Source: Gammaproteobacteria bacterium
GTDB taxonomy: Bacteria; Pseudomonadota; Gammaproteobacteria; JAUZRS01
NCBI GenBank assembly: GCA_030949385.1
Contig: JAUZSP010000001.1
Location: 352,857-416,856 of the forward strand
Length of the DNA stretch: 64,000 nt
Direction: 5' to 3'
The notes under the pieces are model-generated. The model was not told where the DNA came from. It saw only the letters and a program-made list of their open reading frames with translations, and made no database searches. The position numbers were made by a program, and so were the translations under genes. Shown piece after piece: positions 10,314-18,724 of the stretch. Every line of letters starts with the position of its first letter. Within the stretch, counting starts at the first letter, position 1.

Positions 10314-11605
10314 GACTCACCTCCAAAACGAGTCGTGAGCTCCCCGCCAACGACGTACTCCAATGCCGCTAAACGCCGATGGTAATTCGCCCGTGTTTGC
10401 TCCTGTTGCAATCGAGTCTGCATCACACTTTTCTCTGCGCTGATGAGATCAAGAAAATTACCACTGCCTGCTTCGTAGTCGGACTGAGCGGCCTGTAGAT
10501 TCTCTTGCGCAAGAGGCAATAAACGAGTTTGGTACAGGCTCAAAACACGCTCACTTTCACGCACGTTTTCCAGCGCGTGCTGCACATCACCCATAAGTTG
10601 AGAAACTTTGGCGCGCTGCTGAAAATCGAGGCTCAAAGTCATCGCCCGTGCCTCCACTTTTGCTGCACTGCGCGTATCTTGAAGCGGAATATTGATCGAG
10701 GCTCCAACGGTGAACTGCTTCTCACTCTGATTCCAAAGGCTGTTGTAGCCTGCACTGAGCTTAATATCGGGATAGTCGTCACGCTCGACCAAGCTTGATC
10801 TGTAACGACTTGCCTCTGTACGTGCGGCCAACATACGCAGCGCGGGATGCGTTTCTAATGCTCGCGTTCGCAGTTGCTCTACCGTTGGTAATGAAATGGG
10901 ATCTGGTAACCCCATCGGAAGCGGCAGTGGTTGATCGGGAAGACGTTGCAACAGCGTATTGATGCTTGCCAATGTATTCCGGCGACGGCGTTCTAAACGG
11001 ATGTCACGGTGTTCCAGCAGCATCTGCTCCACTTCAGCACGCAAAACATCCTGCTGAGAAGCACGACCTGCCGAATATTTAATCTCGGCGATGTTTTGAA
11101 ACGCCTGCAACAACGATCTATTGATGCCGTTGATGCGAAGAGCCGCATGCACAAAATACCAATCAGCGTAAACCGCCTTACTGATTTCCGTCAATTTCAA
11201 GCGCATCTGTTCAATGCCCACAAAAGCCACATCGGACTCAGCGCGAGCAACCTTAACGCGCAAGTCGCGTTTTCCTGGCCAAGGCAATCGCTGTGAGAGA
11301 GACCATTTTTGCCCCACAGCCACCCCTTTCGCTCCCACTGTTTGCGGTGCAAGAGTGTACGAAAGAACAGGATCATCAAAGGCTCTGGCCTGCTCAACAC
11401 GCACGTTTGCCGCCGACCAAGCTGCTTCCATTGCGGAAATATCAGGGTGACGTGCCAACACCGCTGCCACCAAATGAGATGAGGTTAGTAACGCAGTATT
11501 AACAAAAGGGCTATCGACCTCAACGGCCACCAACGGCTGGCAAACAACCCACCCGAATAAAACAACGCTCATACGCGAGCCTGTGTAACGCTTCGTATTG
11601 TGCAT
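10310..11605 (-). CDS. cusC: TolC-like outer-membrane channel of the metal efflux system
   Basis: 431 residues, outer membrane efflux protein family with the two long alpha-hairpin repeats typical of TolC (YADWYFVHAALRINGINRSL; LYQTRLLPLAQENLQAAQSD). A signal sequence ends near VVCQPLVAVEVDS. The ATG at 11605 is used; an internal ATG 11 codons later is also possible and gives a more compact signal peptide. It is expected to form the trimeric outer-membrane duct for CusBA. Its stop overlaps the adaptor start by 4 bases. Confidence 0.88.
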   Translation of the reverse strand: MHNTKRYTGSRMSVVLFGWVVCQPLVAVEVDSPFVNTALLTSSHLVAAVLARHPDISAMEAAWSAANVRVEQARAFDDPVLSYTLAPQTVGAKGVAVGQKWSLSQRLPWPGKRDLRVKVARAESDVAFVGIEQMRLKLTEISKAVYADWYFVHAALRINGINRSLLQAFQNIAEIKYSAGRASQQDVLRAEVEQMLLEHRDIRLERRRRNTLASINTLLQRLPDQPLPLPMGLPDPISLPTVEQLRTRALETHPALRMLAARTEASRYRSSLVERDDYPDIKLSAGYNSLWNQSEKQFTVGASINIPLQDTRSAAKVEARAMTLSLDFQQRAKVSQLMGDVQHALENVRESERVLSLYQTRLLPLAQENLQAAQSDYEAGSGNFLDLISAEKSVMQTRLQQEQTRANYHRRLAALEYVVGGELTTRFGGES

Positions 11606-11737
11606 AAAACACCTTCATTATTCTTAATGAAACTCAAACTGAATCAACGCCAACCAAGAACGAAACAACACGCCCAAGGTGAAAAGTTACGGTTGAATTC
11701 AGTCCCTACGTTAAAAAAGTAAGGAACAAAGGTGTGA

Positions 11738-12166
11738 TCAAATACGAAAGCGACCGGTCAGAAAATAGACCGTCTTATCAGGCAGGGGAGAGGAAAAAAC
11801 AAGATTAAAAGAACGGCTGCAATGAATGCAGGCGATTTCAGCACCGTCAAATAAAAGCAAAGGGGACGCTTGCGGAGCATCGAACAACACAACCTGTTGA
11901 AATTGGCTGCCGACCGTCTGCGCTATTTGGGACGATTCATAAGAGACCGTGCAACAGCCCTCATTTATCAAACCCGCTTGATCCTGACAAGCGCCCCCCA
12001 GTTCACAACTCAGCTCCATTTCACCCGGCTCATCACAACAACACACCGTACTGAGACGCTCATGCTCCATCTGTTCACAGGCATACAACGTCTGAAATTG
12101 GGTCAACGCCGCCATGAAAAAAAACAGGGCGATAACGAAACGGCGTACGGCTCGGCTTTGCATCAT
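11738..12166 (-). CDS. small secreted Cys-rich protein upstream of the metal efflux operon
   Basis: 142 residues. It has an N-terminal signal peptide (FVIALFFFMAALTQFQTLYA) followed by an unusually Cys-rich mature part: CEQMEHE, TVCCCDEPGE, CELGGACQ, EGCCTV and CIHCSRS. It lies 132 bases upstream of cusC on the same strand and probably leads that operon. The Cys pairs and clusters suggest periplasmic metal binding or disulfides. I do not recognise a named family. A role as a metal sensor or chaperone for the Cus pump is inference from position and composition. Confidence 0.65.
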   Translation of the reverse strand: MMQSRAVRRFVIALFFFMAALTQFQTLYACEQMEHERLSTVCCCDEPGEMELSCELGGACQDQAGLINEGCCTVSYESSQIAQTVGSQFQQVVLFDAPQASPLLLFDGAEIACIHCSRSFNLVFSSPLPDKTVYFLTGRFRI

Positions 12167-12259
12167 TTACACTCTGCTATCCCATCTTATTCAAGCAAAC
12201 AACACTCCGTCAGAGTGACCCAAAATGAATTGGTTCTCTCAACAGCAATAAAAAGCACC

Positions 12260-13144
12260 TTAGTCCAGCGACGGTATCTGCAAATCCTGCAAATACGCAC
12301 GGAATCGCTGCTTGAGCTGCGGGTGTTTCAAAGCGTATTCCACCGTCGCTTGCAAATAACCCAGCTTACTGCCGCAATCAAAGCGTTTGCCTTCAAACTC
12401 ATAAGCCAACACCTGCTCTTTTTGCAGCAGTTTCACAATCGCATCGGTGAGTTGAATTTCATTGCCTGCATCTCGTCCCGTCAGTTCTAATTTTTGGAAA
12501 ACAGAAGGCGATAAAATATAACGCCCCACCACCGCCAAATCAGAAGGCGCTTGATCCAACGTGGGTTTTTCCACCATCGCCTTAATCTGCAATAAATTTG
12601 ACTCCAAACGCTGACCATCAATCACGCCATAACGACTCACTTCCGCCATGGGCATCCGCTCAACCCCGAGCACCGAGCAGTGGTGACGGTTGTAGACCTC
12701 CACCATCTGCGACAAACACGGTTGCTCGCCGCCATCAATCAAATCATCAGCCAAAATCACCGCAAACGGCTCATCGCCCACCACCGGTTTGGCACACAAC
12801 ACCGCATGTCCCAAACCCAAGGCTTCCGGCTGGCGAATGTAAACGCAGTCCACATGGGGCGGCAAAATGTTGCGCACCAGATCCAACATCTCTTGTTTGT
12901 CCGCCAGCTCCAGCTCACGCTCCAACTCGTAGGCTTTATCAAAATGATCAGGAATTGAACGCTTGTTGCGGCCGGTGATAAAAATCAAGGTTTCAATGCC
13001 CGCCGCCACCGCCTCTTCAGCGGCGTACTGAATCAAGGGTTTATCCACAATGGGCAGCATCTCTTTTGGATTTGCCTTGGTGGCAGGCAGAAACCGCGTA
13101 CCCATGCCTGCTACTGGAAAGACCGCTTTTTTAATTGCTTTCAT
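12260..13144 (-). CDS. galU: UTP--glucose-1-phosphate uridylyltransferase
   Basis: 294 residues from the ATG at 13144 (MKAIKKAVFPVAGMGTRFLP); a TTG two codons upstream is less likely. It makes UDP-glucose for envelope polysaccharides and trehalose. Visible motifs are the nucleotidyltransferase loop GMGTRFLPATKANPKEMLPI, the uridine pocket EALGLGHAVLCA and the metal-binding ILADDLI. The start overlaps the 3' end of alr by 14 bases. Confidence 0.96.
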   Translation of the reverse strand: MKAIKKAVFPVAGMGTRFLPATKANPKEMLPIVDKPLIQYAAEEAVAAGIETLIFITGRNKRSIPDHFDKAYELERELELADKQEMLDLVRNILPPHVDCVYIRQPEALGLGHAVLCAKPVVGDEPFAVILADDLIDGGEQPCLSQMVEVYNRHHCSVLGVERMPMAEVSRYGVIDGQRLESNLLQIKAMVEKPTLDQAPSDLAVVGRYILSPSVFQKLELTGRDAGNEIQLTDAIVKLLQKEQVLAYEFEGKRFDCGSKLGYLQATVEYALKHPQLKQRFRAYLQDLQIPSLD

Positions 13145-14234
13145 TGCCAATTCCAGTCTCTCCGTTTCTTCCCAGTTCTAAATTTTTAGTCGCCCCGCAC
13201 AACAACTCATAGGCAAGGGTGCTCGACGACTGTGCTACCTCATCCACCGGCAAACCTTCCCCCCAAAGCAGCACCTCGTCACCCACTTTGGCCTCTGGCA
13301 CAGCACGCAAGTCAACATTAAGCAGATCCATCGACACACGGCCAATCAATGTGGCCCGTTTTCCGGCAATCAACAGCGGTGTACCCACCACAGCCTGACG
13401 TGGATAACCGTCACCGTAACCGATAGCCACCAGCCCCATAAGCGTATTTTCTGGTGCCGTCCAACTGCCAGCGTAACCCACCCTCTGCCCTTTGCAGATC
13501 GGCTTAATCGCCATCAGACGACTGGACAAACTCATCACCGGACGCAAATTCCAATCGGCAGCCGTACCACTTACAAAAGGGTTCGCTCCATAAAGCATTA
13601 AACCTGGGCGCACCCAATCAGCGCGACTCTCAGGAGTGGCCAATAAGGCCGCCGAATTGGCCAGACTGCGCTCACCAGCCAACCCCTGCGTACAGTCATT
13701 AAAACAGGCCAACTGCTGAGCGGTAACCGGGCTGTCAAGCTCATCGGCAGAGGCCATGTGACTCATCAGCCCCACCTCATGTTGCACCACTGAACTGCGT
13801 TTAAGCTGTTGATACACCTCTCGAACGTCCGCCGGATAAAACCCCAAACGCCCCATACCCGTATCGATTTTCAGCCAGATGCGAATGGCCGCCGAGTCTG
13901 AATCACGCAACATCTGTAACTGCTCGGCATGATGCACCACCGCAATCAAATTCAACTGGGCAAACAGCTCTATTTGCTCAACGTCATGGAAGCCCTGCAA
14001 CACCAAAATGGGCTGAACAAGACCCGCATGACGCAGACGAATCGCTTCGTCCAAACAGGCCACGGCCAAGCCATCCGCGTGTTGCAACGCTTTCGCAATC
14101 GCAATCAAACCATGGCCATAGGCGTTGGCTTTCACCACCGCCATCACCCGACTGCCCGCAGCCGCTGTTTGCGCCACAGCCAAGTTGTGCCGCAAAGCGT
14201 CCAGATCCACCTTGGCAGTGGCCGCTCGCTTCAC
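13131..14234 (-). CDS. alr: alanine racemase
   Basis: 367 residues. A PLP enzyme that interconverts L- and D-alanine for peptidoglycan. The PLP lysine is in VVKANAYGHG near residue 34, and the catalytic tyrosine motif is in RVGYAGSWTAPENT near residue 258. It starts with GTG at 14234, which overlaps the dnaB stop (GTGA), so the pair is translationally coupled. dnaB-alr is a standard gammaproteobacterial pair. Confidence 0.96.
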   Translation of the reverse strand: MKRAATAKVDLDALRHNLAVAQTAAAGSRVMAVVKANAYGHGLIAIAKALQHADGLAVACLDEAIRLRHAGLVQPILVLQGFHDVEQIELFAQLNLIAVVHHAEQLQMLRDSDSAAIRIWLKIDTGMGRLGFYPADVREVYQQLKRSSVVQHEVGLMSHMASADELDSPVTAQQLACFNDCTQGLAGERSLANSAALLATPESRADWVRPGLMLYGANPFVSGTAADWNLRPVMSLSSRLMAIKPICKGQRVGYAGSWTAPENTLMGLVAIGYGDGYPRQAVVGTPLLIAGKRATLIGRVSMDLLNVDLRAVPEAKVGDEVLLWGEGLPVDEVAQSSSTLAYELLCGATKNLELGRNGETGIGNESN

Positions 14235-15646
14235 TCAAACTCCTCATCGCCACCGTACATCTCCGGCGAAAAGTTCTCAAAACGGGTGTATTGTCCCAAA
14301 AAGGTCAAGCGACAGGAACCAATTGGACCGTTACGCTGTTTGCGAATCAAAATTTCTGCACTGCCTTTGGCTTTGCTCTCTGGGTCATACACTTCATCGC
14401 GGTAGATAAAGGCAATCACATCGGCGTCTTGCTCAATGGCACCGGACTCACGCAGATCCGACATCACCGGACGTTTATCAGTACGTTGCTCCAAGCTTCG
14501 ATTCAGCTGAGAGAGCGCCAACACCGGTACATTCAGCTCTTTCGCCAGTGCTTTTAAGTTCCGCGAGATCTCTGAAATTTCACTGGCACGGCTCTCCATC
14601 GCACTGCCACGACCACTGCCCTGCATCAACTGCAAATAATCGATCACAATCATGCTCAAACCGTGTTCACGTTTCAGTCGCCGCGCCCGCGCCCGCAATT
14701 CCGAGGAATTCAGAGCCGGTGTGTCGTCCACAAATAAGTTTGATTTTTGCGTCAATAACGAAATGGATGAGGTGATGCGTGGCCAATCAGAATCTTCCAA
14801 CTGACCGGTACGCAATTTTTGCAGCTCCACCCGTCCCAGTGAAGCGATCATTCTCATCGCCAACTGAGAACCGGGCATCTCCATACTAAAGACCGCCACC
14901 GGCTCATCTTGAGTCAACGCCACATGTTCAGCAATGTTCATCGCAAAGGTGGTTTTACCCATCGAAGGACGACCAGCAATAATCACCAAATCAGAACGCT
15001 GCATCCCAGAGGTCATCTGATCAAACTCATCAAACCCCGTGGCAATGCCGGTAATCGGATCGTCATTGGTGAACAGCGTGTCAATCTGATCCACCGCATC
15101 ACTCAAAATCGAACGGATGTTTTCAAAACCCTGTTTATTACGGCTGCCCTGCTCGGCAATGGCAAACACCTTGGTCTCCGCTTCATCCAATAACTCCGCA
15201 CTGCTACGACCCTGAGAGTGATAGGCCGAGTCGGCAATTTCATGCCCCACCGCTGCCAGTTGACGCAACACCGAACGCTCCCGCACGATGTCCGCATACG
15301 CGGTAATGTTAGCCGCACTGGGGGTGTCCCGTGCCAAGGTGCCTAAATAGGCCAGCCCTCCGGCGTTTTCCAATTCGGAGTGTTCTTGTAACCACTCGGA
15401 GAGCGTCACCACATCCAGTGGCGACTCAGCCGCAGCCAAAGCCTGAATGGAACGAAAAATCAGTCGATGATCACGGCGATAAAAATCGTCCTCTGCCACG
15501 CGATCGGCAATGCGATCCCAAGATTCATTGCTCAACATCAAACCACCCAGCACCGCCTGCTCCGCTTCTACAGAGTGAGGCGCTACCTTAAGGGCTTGAA
15601 CCTGCTCATCCATGGGCGCTTCAAAATTATCAAAAAAGTCACTCAT
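14231..15646 (-). CDS. dnaB: replicative DNA helicase
   Basis: 471 residues from the ATG at 15646 (MSDFFDNFEAPMDEQ); a longer frame extends ten codons upstream without support. This hexameric 5'-3' helicase unwinds the replication fork. The N-terminal primase-interaction domain begins at HSVEAEQAVLGGLML. The RecA-like motor has Walker A (IIAGRPSMGKTTFAMN), the Walker B region (SMIVIDYLQLM) and the arginine-finger region (MSDLRESGAIEQDADV). No intein is present. Confidence 0.97.
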   Translation of the reverse strand: MSDFFDNFEAPMDEQVQALKVAPHSVEAEQAVLGGLMLSNESWDRIADRVAEDDFYRRDHRLIFRSIQALAAAESPLDVVTLSEWLQEHSELENAGGLAYLGTLARDTPSAANITAYADIVRERSVLRQLAAVGHEIADSAYHSQGRSSAELLDEAETKVFAIAEQGSRNKQGFENIRSILSDAVDQIDTLFTNDDPITGIATGFDEFDQMTSGMQRSDLVIIAGRPSMGKTTFAMNIAEHVALTQDEPVAVFSMEMPGSQLAMRMIASLGRVELQKLRTGQLEDSDWPRITSSISLLTQKSNLFVDDTPALNSSELRARARRLKREHGLSMIVIDYLQLMQGSGRGSAMESRASEISEISRNLKALAKELNVPVLALSQLNRSLEQRTDKRPVMSDLRESGAIEQDADVIAFIYRDEVYDPESKAKGSAEILIRKQRNGPIGSCRLTFLGQYTRFENFSPEMYGGDEEFE

Positions 15647-15704
15647 GAAGGCAACACGACTCCGCACAAAGTGCAATGGGGTTGGAACGCGCGATTATAT
15701 ACGC

Positions 15705-15734
15705 AAAAAAAAACGGCTGCACATGGGCAGCCGT
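15705..15734 (-). terminator. terminator after rplI
   Basis: On the minus strand the stem ACGGCTGC...GCAGCCGT with a six-base loop is followed by eight T. It lies about 25 bases past the rplI stop and separates the ribosomal protein operon from dnaB. Confidence 0.88.
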
Positions 15735-15760
15735 TCTTAAAGCGATGTTAAAACAGACTG

Positions 15761-16210
15761 TTATTCAGTCGCTTCAACCACCACTTTGACCACGGCATCC
15801 ACATCACTGTGCAGATGCAAGTCAATATCAAACTCACCCACGTTACGCAACGGCCCTTCGGGCAGACGCACTTCGCGTTTTTCGATCTCAACACCGGCTT
15901 CAACCACCGCTTCAGCAATGTCAGCCAAACCAATGGAACCGAACAACTTGCCTTCGGTACCGGCTTTAGAAGCGATGGTCACAACCATGCCTTCCAGTTT
16001 ATCGGCACGGGCTTGAGCCAGAGCCAATTTCGCCGCCGCTTCTTTTTCCAGTTCGGCGCGAGAGGCTTCAAACGCCTCAAGGTTACGTTTGGTCGCCATT
16101 TTAGCCAAGCGACTTGGTACCAAATAGTTACGTGCATAACCTGGTTTTACTTCAACCAGATCACCCAAACCGCCTAAATTTTCAACTTTATCAAGCAAAA
16201 TAACTTGCAT
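15761..16210 (-). CDS. rplI: 50S ribosomal protein L9
   Basis: 149 residues. The N-terminal rRNA-binding domain has the family signature ([33 protein letters not shown]). A long connecting helix and a C-terminal domain ending [17 protein letters not shown] follow. It is the last gene of the rpsF-rpsR-DUF2232-rplI cluster. Confidence 0.97.
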   Translation of the reverse strand: MQVILLDKVENLGGLGDLVEVKPGYARNYLVPSRLAKMATKRNLEAFEASRAELEKEAAAKLALAQARADKLEGMVVTIASKAGTEGKLFGSIGLADIAEAVVEAGVEIEKREVRLPEGPLRNVGEFDIDLHLHSDVDAVVKVVVEATE

Positions 16211-16272
16211 TGTATTATCCCAACGTCAAAGAGTACTGCCACAAAACGATCAAACGCTTGTCCAGCCTCCAC

Positions 16273-17184
16273 TTAATGATTAGATGAAACACCCTTACTT
16301 ATACGAGCACGAATATCGCCCCACGCATCCACCATCCCCAAACCCGCCAACGCCATCGACACCTGCGGCAGCATAAACAGCAAACCCGCATACAGCACCA
16401 CCAGCCAACGACCGTTTACTTTTTTCAGCACAACAATGGCATGCACCACCGCCAAGCCCTGAAACAGAAACAGCGTCACCGCCACCGAGGCCAAAGCCGC
16501 CAGCAGAGGCGAGCCCACCAGCAACGACAACAACAAGACAGCCACCGCCAGCAGAGAGGCTCTCAAACCGAGTCTCAAGTTATGAAACTCCTGCTGAAAA
16601 CCGCCCTGATTGTAGAGCCGTGCTTGCCACCACCGTGCAATCAGCAAACTGACGGTCAAACTGACCACCAGCATGGCTGCAATCGCAGCGGTCATCATGC
16701 TCGATAACTCGGCCAACATCTCGGTTTGCTCATCGGCTGACAACTTCAGTTCGGCGAAAAAATCCACCATAAACGGACTGAGCATCTCGCTCCAGACCCG
16801 AGTCTGATCCGGCACCAACAAGAAGATCATCAGCACCAGCACCACTGCCAAAGCAGCAACACCGTGCAGACTGATCGCCAATGAAACGCGGCTTCGCAGC
16901 AAATACGCCACCAGCAACATGGGCAACCAGTTAAACAACATCAAACTCAAGGCTTGCATCAGCAGCAACTGATTGACCGTGGCGGTCACCAACAAGGTAG
17001 CCAACAACGCCATGCCCAAGGCTTTAAACGCAGCGGGCAGACCTTCACGCAGACAGACCAGCGCCAAAATGGCGTTACTCAGCCAGACCAAGGGCGGCAG
17101 CATCAAGGAGAACAGCAATAACATGCTGCTCACTAAAGCCGCTTGAAACGGGCCACGCATGGCGAATGTAGCAAGAGCGATCAT
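16273..17184 (-). CDS. DUF2232 multi-spanning membrane protein
   Basis: 303 residues, mostly hydrophobic, with roughly eight predicted membrane segments (LVSSMLLLFSLMLPPLVWL; WLVVLYAGLLFMLPQVSMAL). A membrane protein of this kind between rpsR and rplI is conserved in many gammaproteobacteria and falls in the YybS/DUF2232 group. Function is unknown. It is in the same operon as the ribosomal proteins, and base composition is like its neighbours. Confidence 0.8.
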   Translation of the reverse strand: MIALATFAMRGPFQAALVSSMLLLFSLMLPPLVWLSNAILALVCLREGLPAAFKALGMALLATLLVTATVNQLLLMQALSLMLFNWLPMLLVAYLLRSRVSLAISLHGVAALAVVLVLMIFLLVPDQTRVWSEMLSPFMVDFFAELKLSADEQTEMLAELSSMMTAAIAAMLVVSLTVSLLIARWWQARLYNQGGFQQEFHNLRLGLRASLLAVAVLLLSLLVGSPLLAALASVAVTLFLFQGLAVVHAIVVLKKVNGRWLVVLYAGLLFMLPQVSMALAGLGMVDAWGDIRARISKGVSSNH

Positions 17185-17206
17185 AGAGTGTGTCGTATCT
17201 CAGCGA

Positions 17207-17431
17207 TCAGTGTTGATCGCTGTAAGGCAGCAGTGCCAAAAAGCGAGCGCGTTTTACCGCCGTTGACAACTGACGCTGGTAACGTGCTTTGGTACCCGTG
17301 ATGCGACTGGGGACAATTTTACCAGTCTCGGTCACATAGTTTTTCAGCGTATCGAGATCTTTGTAATCAATCTCAACCACATCTTCGGCGGTAAAACGGC
17401 AATACTTTCTGCGTCTAAAAAAACGAGCCAT
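17207..17431 (-). CDS. rpsR: 30S ribosomal protein S18
   Basis: 74 residues. The family signature is complete: [20 protein letters not shown], then [20 protein letters not shown] and [15 protein letters not shown]. It binds the platform of the 30S subunit as a pair with S6, encoded immediately upstream. Confidence 0.98.
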   Translation of the reverse strand: MARFFRRRKYCRFTAEDVVEIDYKDLDTLKNYVTETGKIVPSRITGTKARYQRQLSTAVKRARFLALLPYSDQH

Positions 17432-17467
17432 GATCTATTCCTCTTAAATTTGGTCGAAAGCCAACGC

Positions 17468-17908
17468 TTATTCAGCGTTGCTGGCAGGAGCAGGAGCAGG
17501 AACCGCATCAGCAGCGGGCGCCGCTTCTTCAGCAGGAGCCGGAGTGGCATCCGCCGCTGGTGCTGGTGCTGGTGCTGCTGCACGAACTTCTTCTTTTTTC
17601 GCCAAGAAAGAGGCTTCACTCTCAGCCGCTTTACGGCTCAGAACCATGTTACGCAACACAGCGTCGTTGAAACGAAACACTTCGGTCAGCTCATTCAGAG
17701 CCTCTTTGCCACATTCAATGTTCATCAACACGTAGTGTGCTTTATGGATTTTGTTGATTGGGTAAGCCAATTGACGGCGACCCCAATCTTCCAAACGGTG
17801 GACGGCACCGCCGGAATTTTCGATGATGCCTTTGTAACGATCAACCATCGCTGCAACTTGTTCGCTTTGATCTGGGTGAACCAGAAATACCACTTCATAG
17901 TGTTTCAC
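17468..17908 (-). CDS. rpsF: 30S ribosomal protein S6 with Ala/Pro-rich tail
   Basis: 146 residues. The S6 fold is at residues 1-100 ([49 protein letters not shown]). The last ~38 residues are almost only Ala, Pro, Glu and Asp ([19 protein letters not shown]). E. coli S6 also has an acidic tail that RimK glutamylates; the tail here is longer in Ala/Pro and ends in NAE. It is the first gene of its operon. Confidence 0.96.
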   Translation of the reverse strand: MKHYEVVFLVHPDQSEQVAAMVDRYKGIIENSGGAVHRLEDWGRRQLAYPINKIHKAHYVLMNIECGKEALNELTEVFRFNDAVLRNMVLSRKAAESEASFLAKKEEVRAAAPAPAPAADATPAPAEEAAPAADAVPAPAPASNAE

Positions 17909-17987
17909 AAAACACTCCTTTCGGGTTGGCAGCCTTATCCTAAAGGGACGAAGGCAAGGAGAAGGAGACCCAGAGAAAAACCTCAGG

Positions 17988-18005
17988 CACTCCCGTAAGG
18001 GAGCG
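17988..18005 (-). promoter_or_regulatory. hairpin in the rpsF leader
   Basis: On the minus strand, GCTCCC-TTAC-GGGAGT forms a compact hairpin about 80 bases before the rpsF ATG, within an untranslated leader of at least 100 bases. S6:S18 complexes autoregulate this operon through leader RNA in several bacteria. Whether this hairpin is that element is unproven; I did not identify the full consensus. Confidence 0.3.
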
Positions 18006-18051
18006 GATTCTACGGAAGCTGACGGGGTAAAGCAATCTTAGAAACAGATTG

Positions 18052-18642
18052 TTACCACTTACGTTTTTTCAAACGCGGGAAAATCACCCCTTCCCAGACC
18101 CCATGCCAGCTCAGCGCATCGTAACGGCGGTTTTTTTCTCTCAGTTCAGCCATCAGGTCAGCGGTTATTTTTTCCACCTTAAGCTGCAATTTTTGGCAAT
18201 TGGGCTGGCTTAAATTGAGTAAATTTTGATCTATTTTATGTGCTGTTTGACGCGCAAAAAAACCGTGTTGATGTTCATGCGCAGTCAAAGCCCGATGGTA
18301 ACGCGCCCACTGTTTTTGCCATTTAACATGCGCCTGATCTTTATTGACCCAGTTGGGCAAGGTGTAATGTTGGTCTAAAACCACCGTCACCGAGACAACG
18401 CGACAGCCCTGCCGATTCACGATTTTTTCATAGCTCCAGCGCAAACGGCTGCGCGCCATGCCATGAAAACGCTTCCCGCGATGATCTTTCGGGCCATGCA
18501 GGCTAAGCTGATAGCGCAGCGCCAAGGGCGCAGTTGCACGAAGGTCGTAATACTCCGTTGTGCTGTTTTCCGAGACATGCGCCAAAGTAGAAAACGGTAA
18601 TAAAACCGCCCAAAAAGGCCAAAACCTGATCAAACATTGCAA
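18052..18642 (-). CDS. DUF922 secreted putative zinc protease
   Basis: 196 residues with a signal peptide (FWPFWAVLLPFSTLAHV). The fold matches the DUF922 group of predicted secreted Zn-dependent proteases. A HEXXH metal-binding motif is present as HEHQH in HRALTAHEHQHGFFARQTAH near residue 135. Upstream are the typical W-x-Y strands (RSRLRWSYEKIV). Substrate is unknown. It stands alone, upstream of and in the same direction as the ribosomal cluster, with about 140 bases between them. Confidence 0.75.
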   Translation of the reverse strand: MQCLIRFWPFWAVLLPFSTLAHVSENSTTEYYDLRATAPLALRYQLSLHGPKDHRGKRFHGMARSRLRWSYEKIVNRQGCRVVSVTVVLDQHYTLPNWVNKDQAHVKWQKQWARYHRALTAHEHQHGFFARQTAHKIDQNLLNLSQPNCQKLQLKVEKITADLMAELREKNRRYDALSWHGVWEGVIFPRLKKRKW

Positions 18643-18724
18643 TTTAAGGCACTCTCTGTAGGATATTGAAGCAGCTTAGAACGAATTTTAATCATAAAAA
18701 CAGCGCTGAGGAGAGAATAAAACA

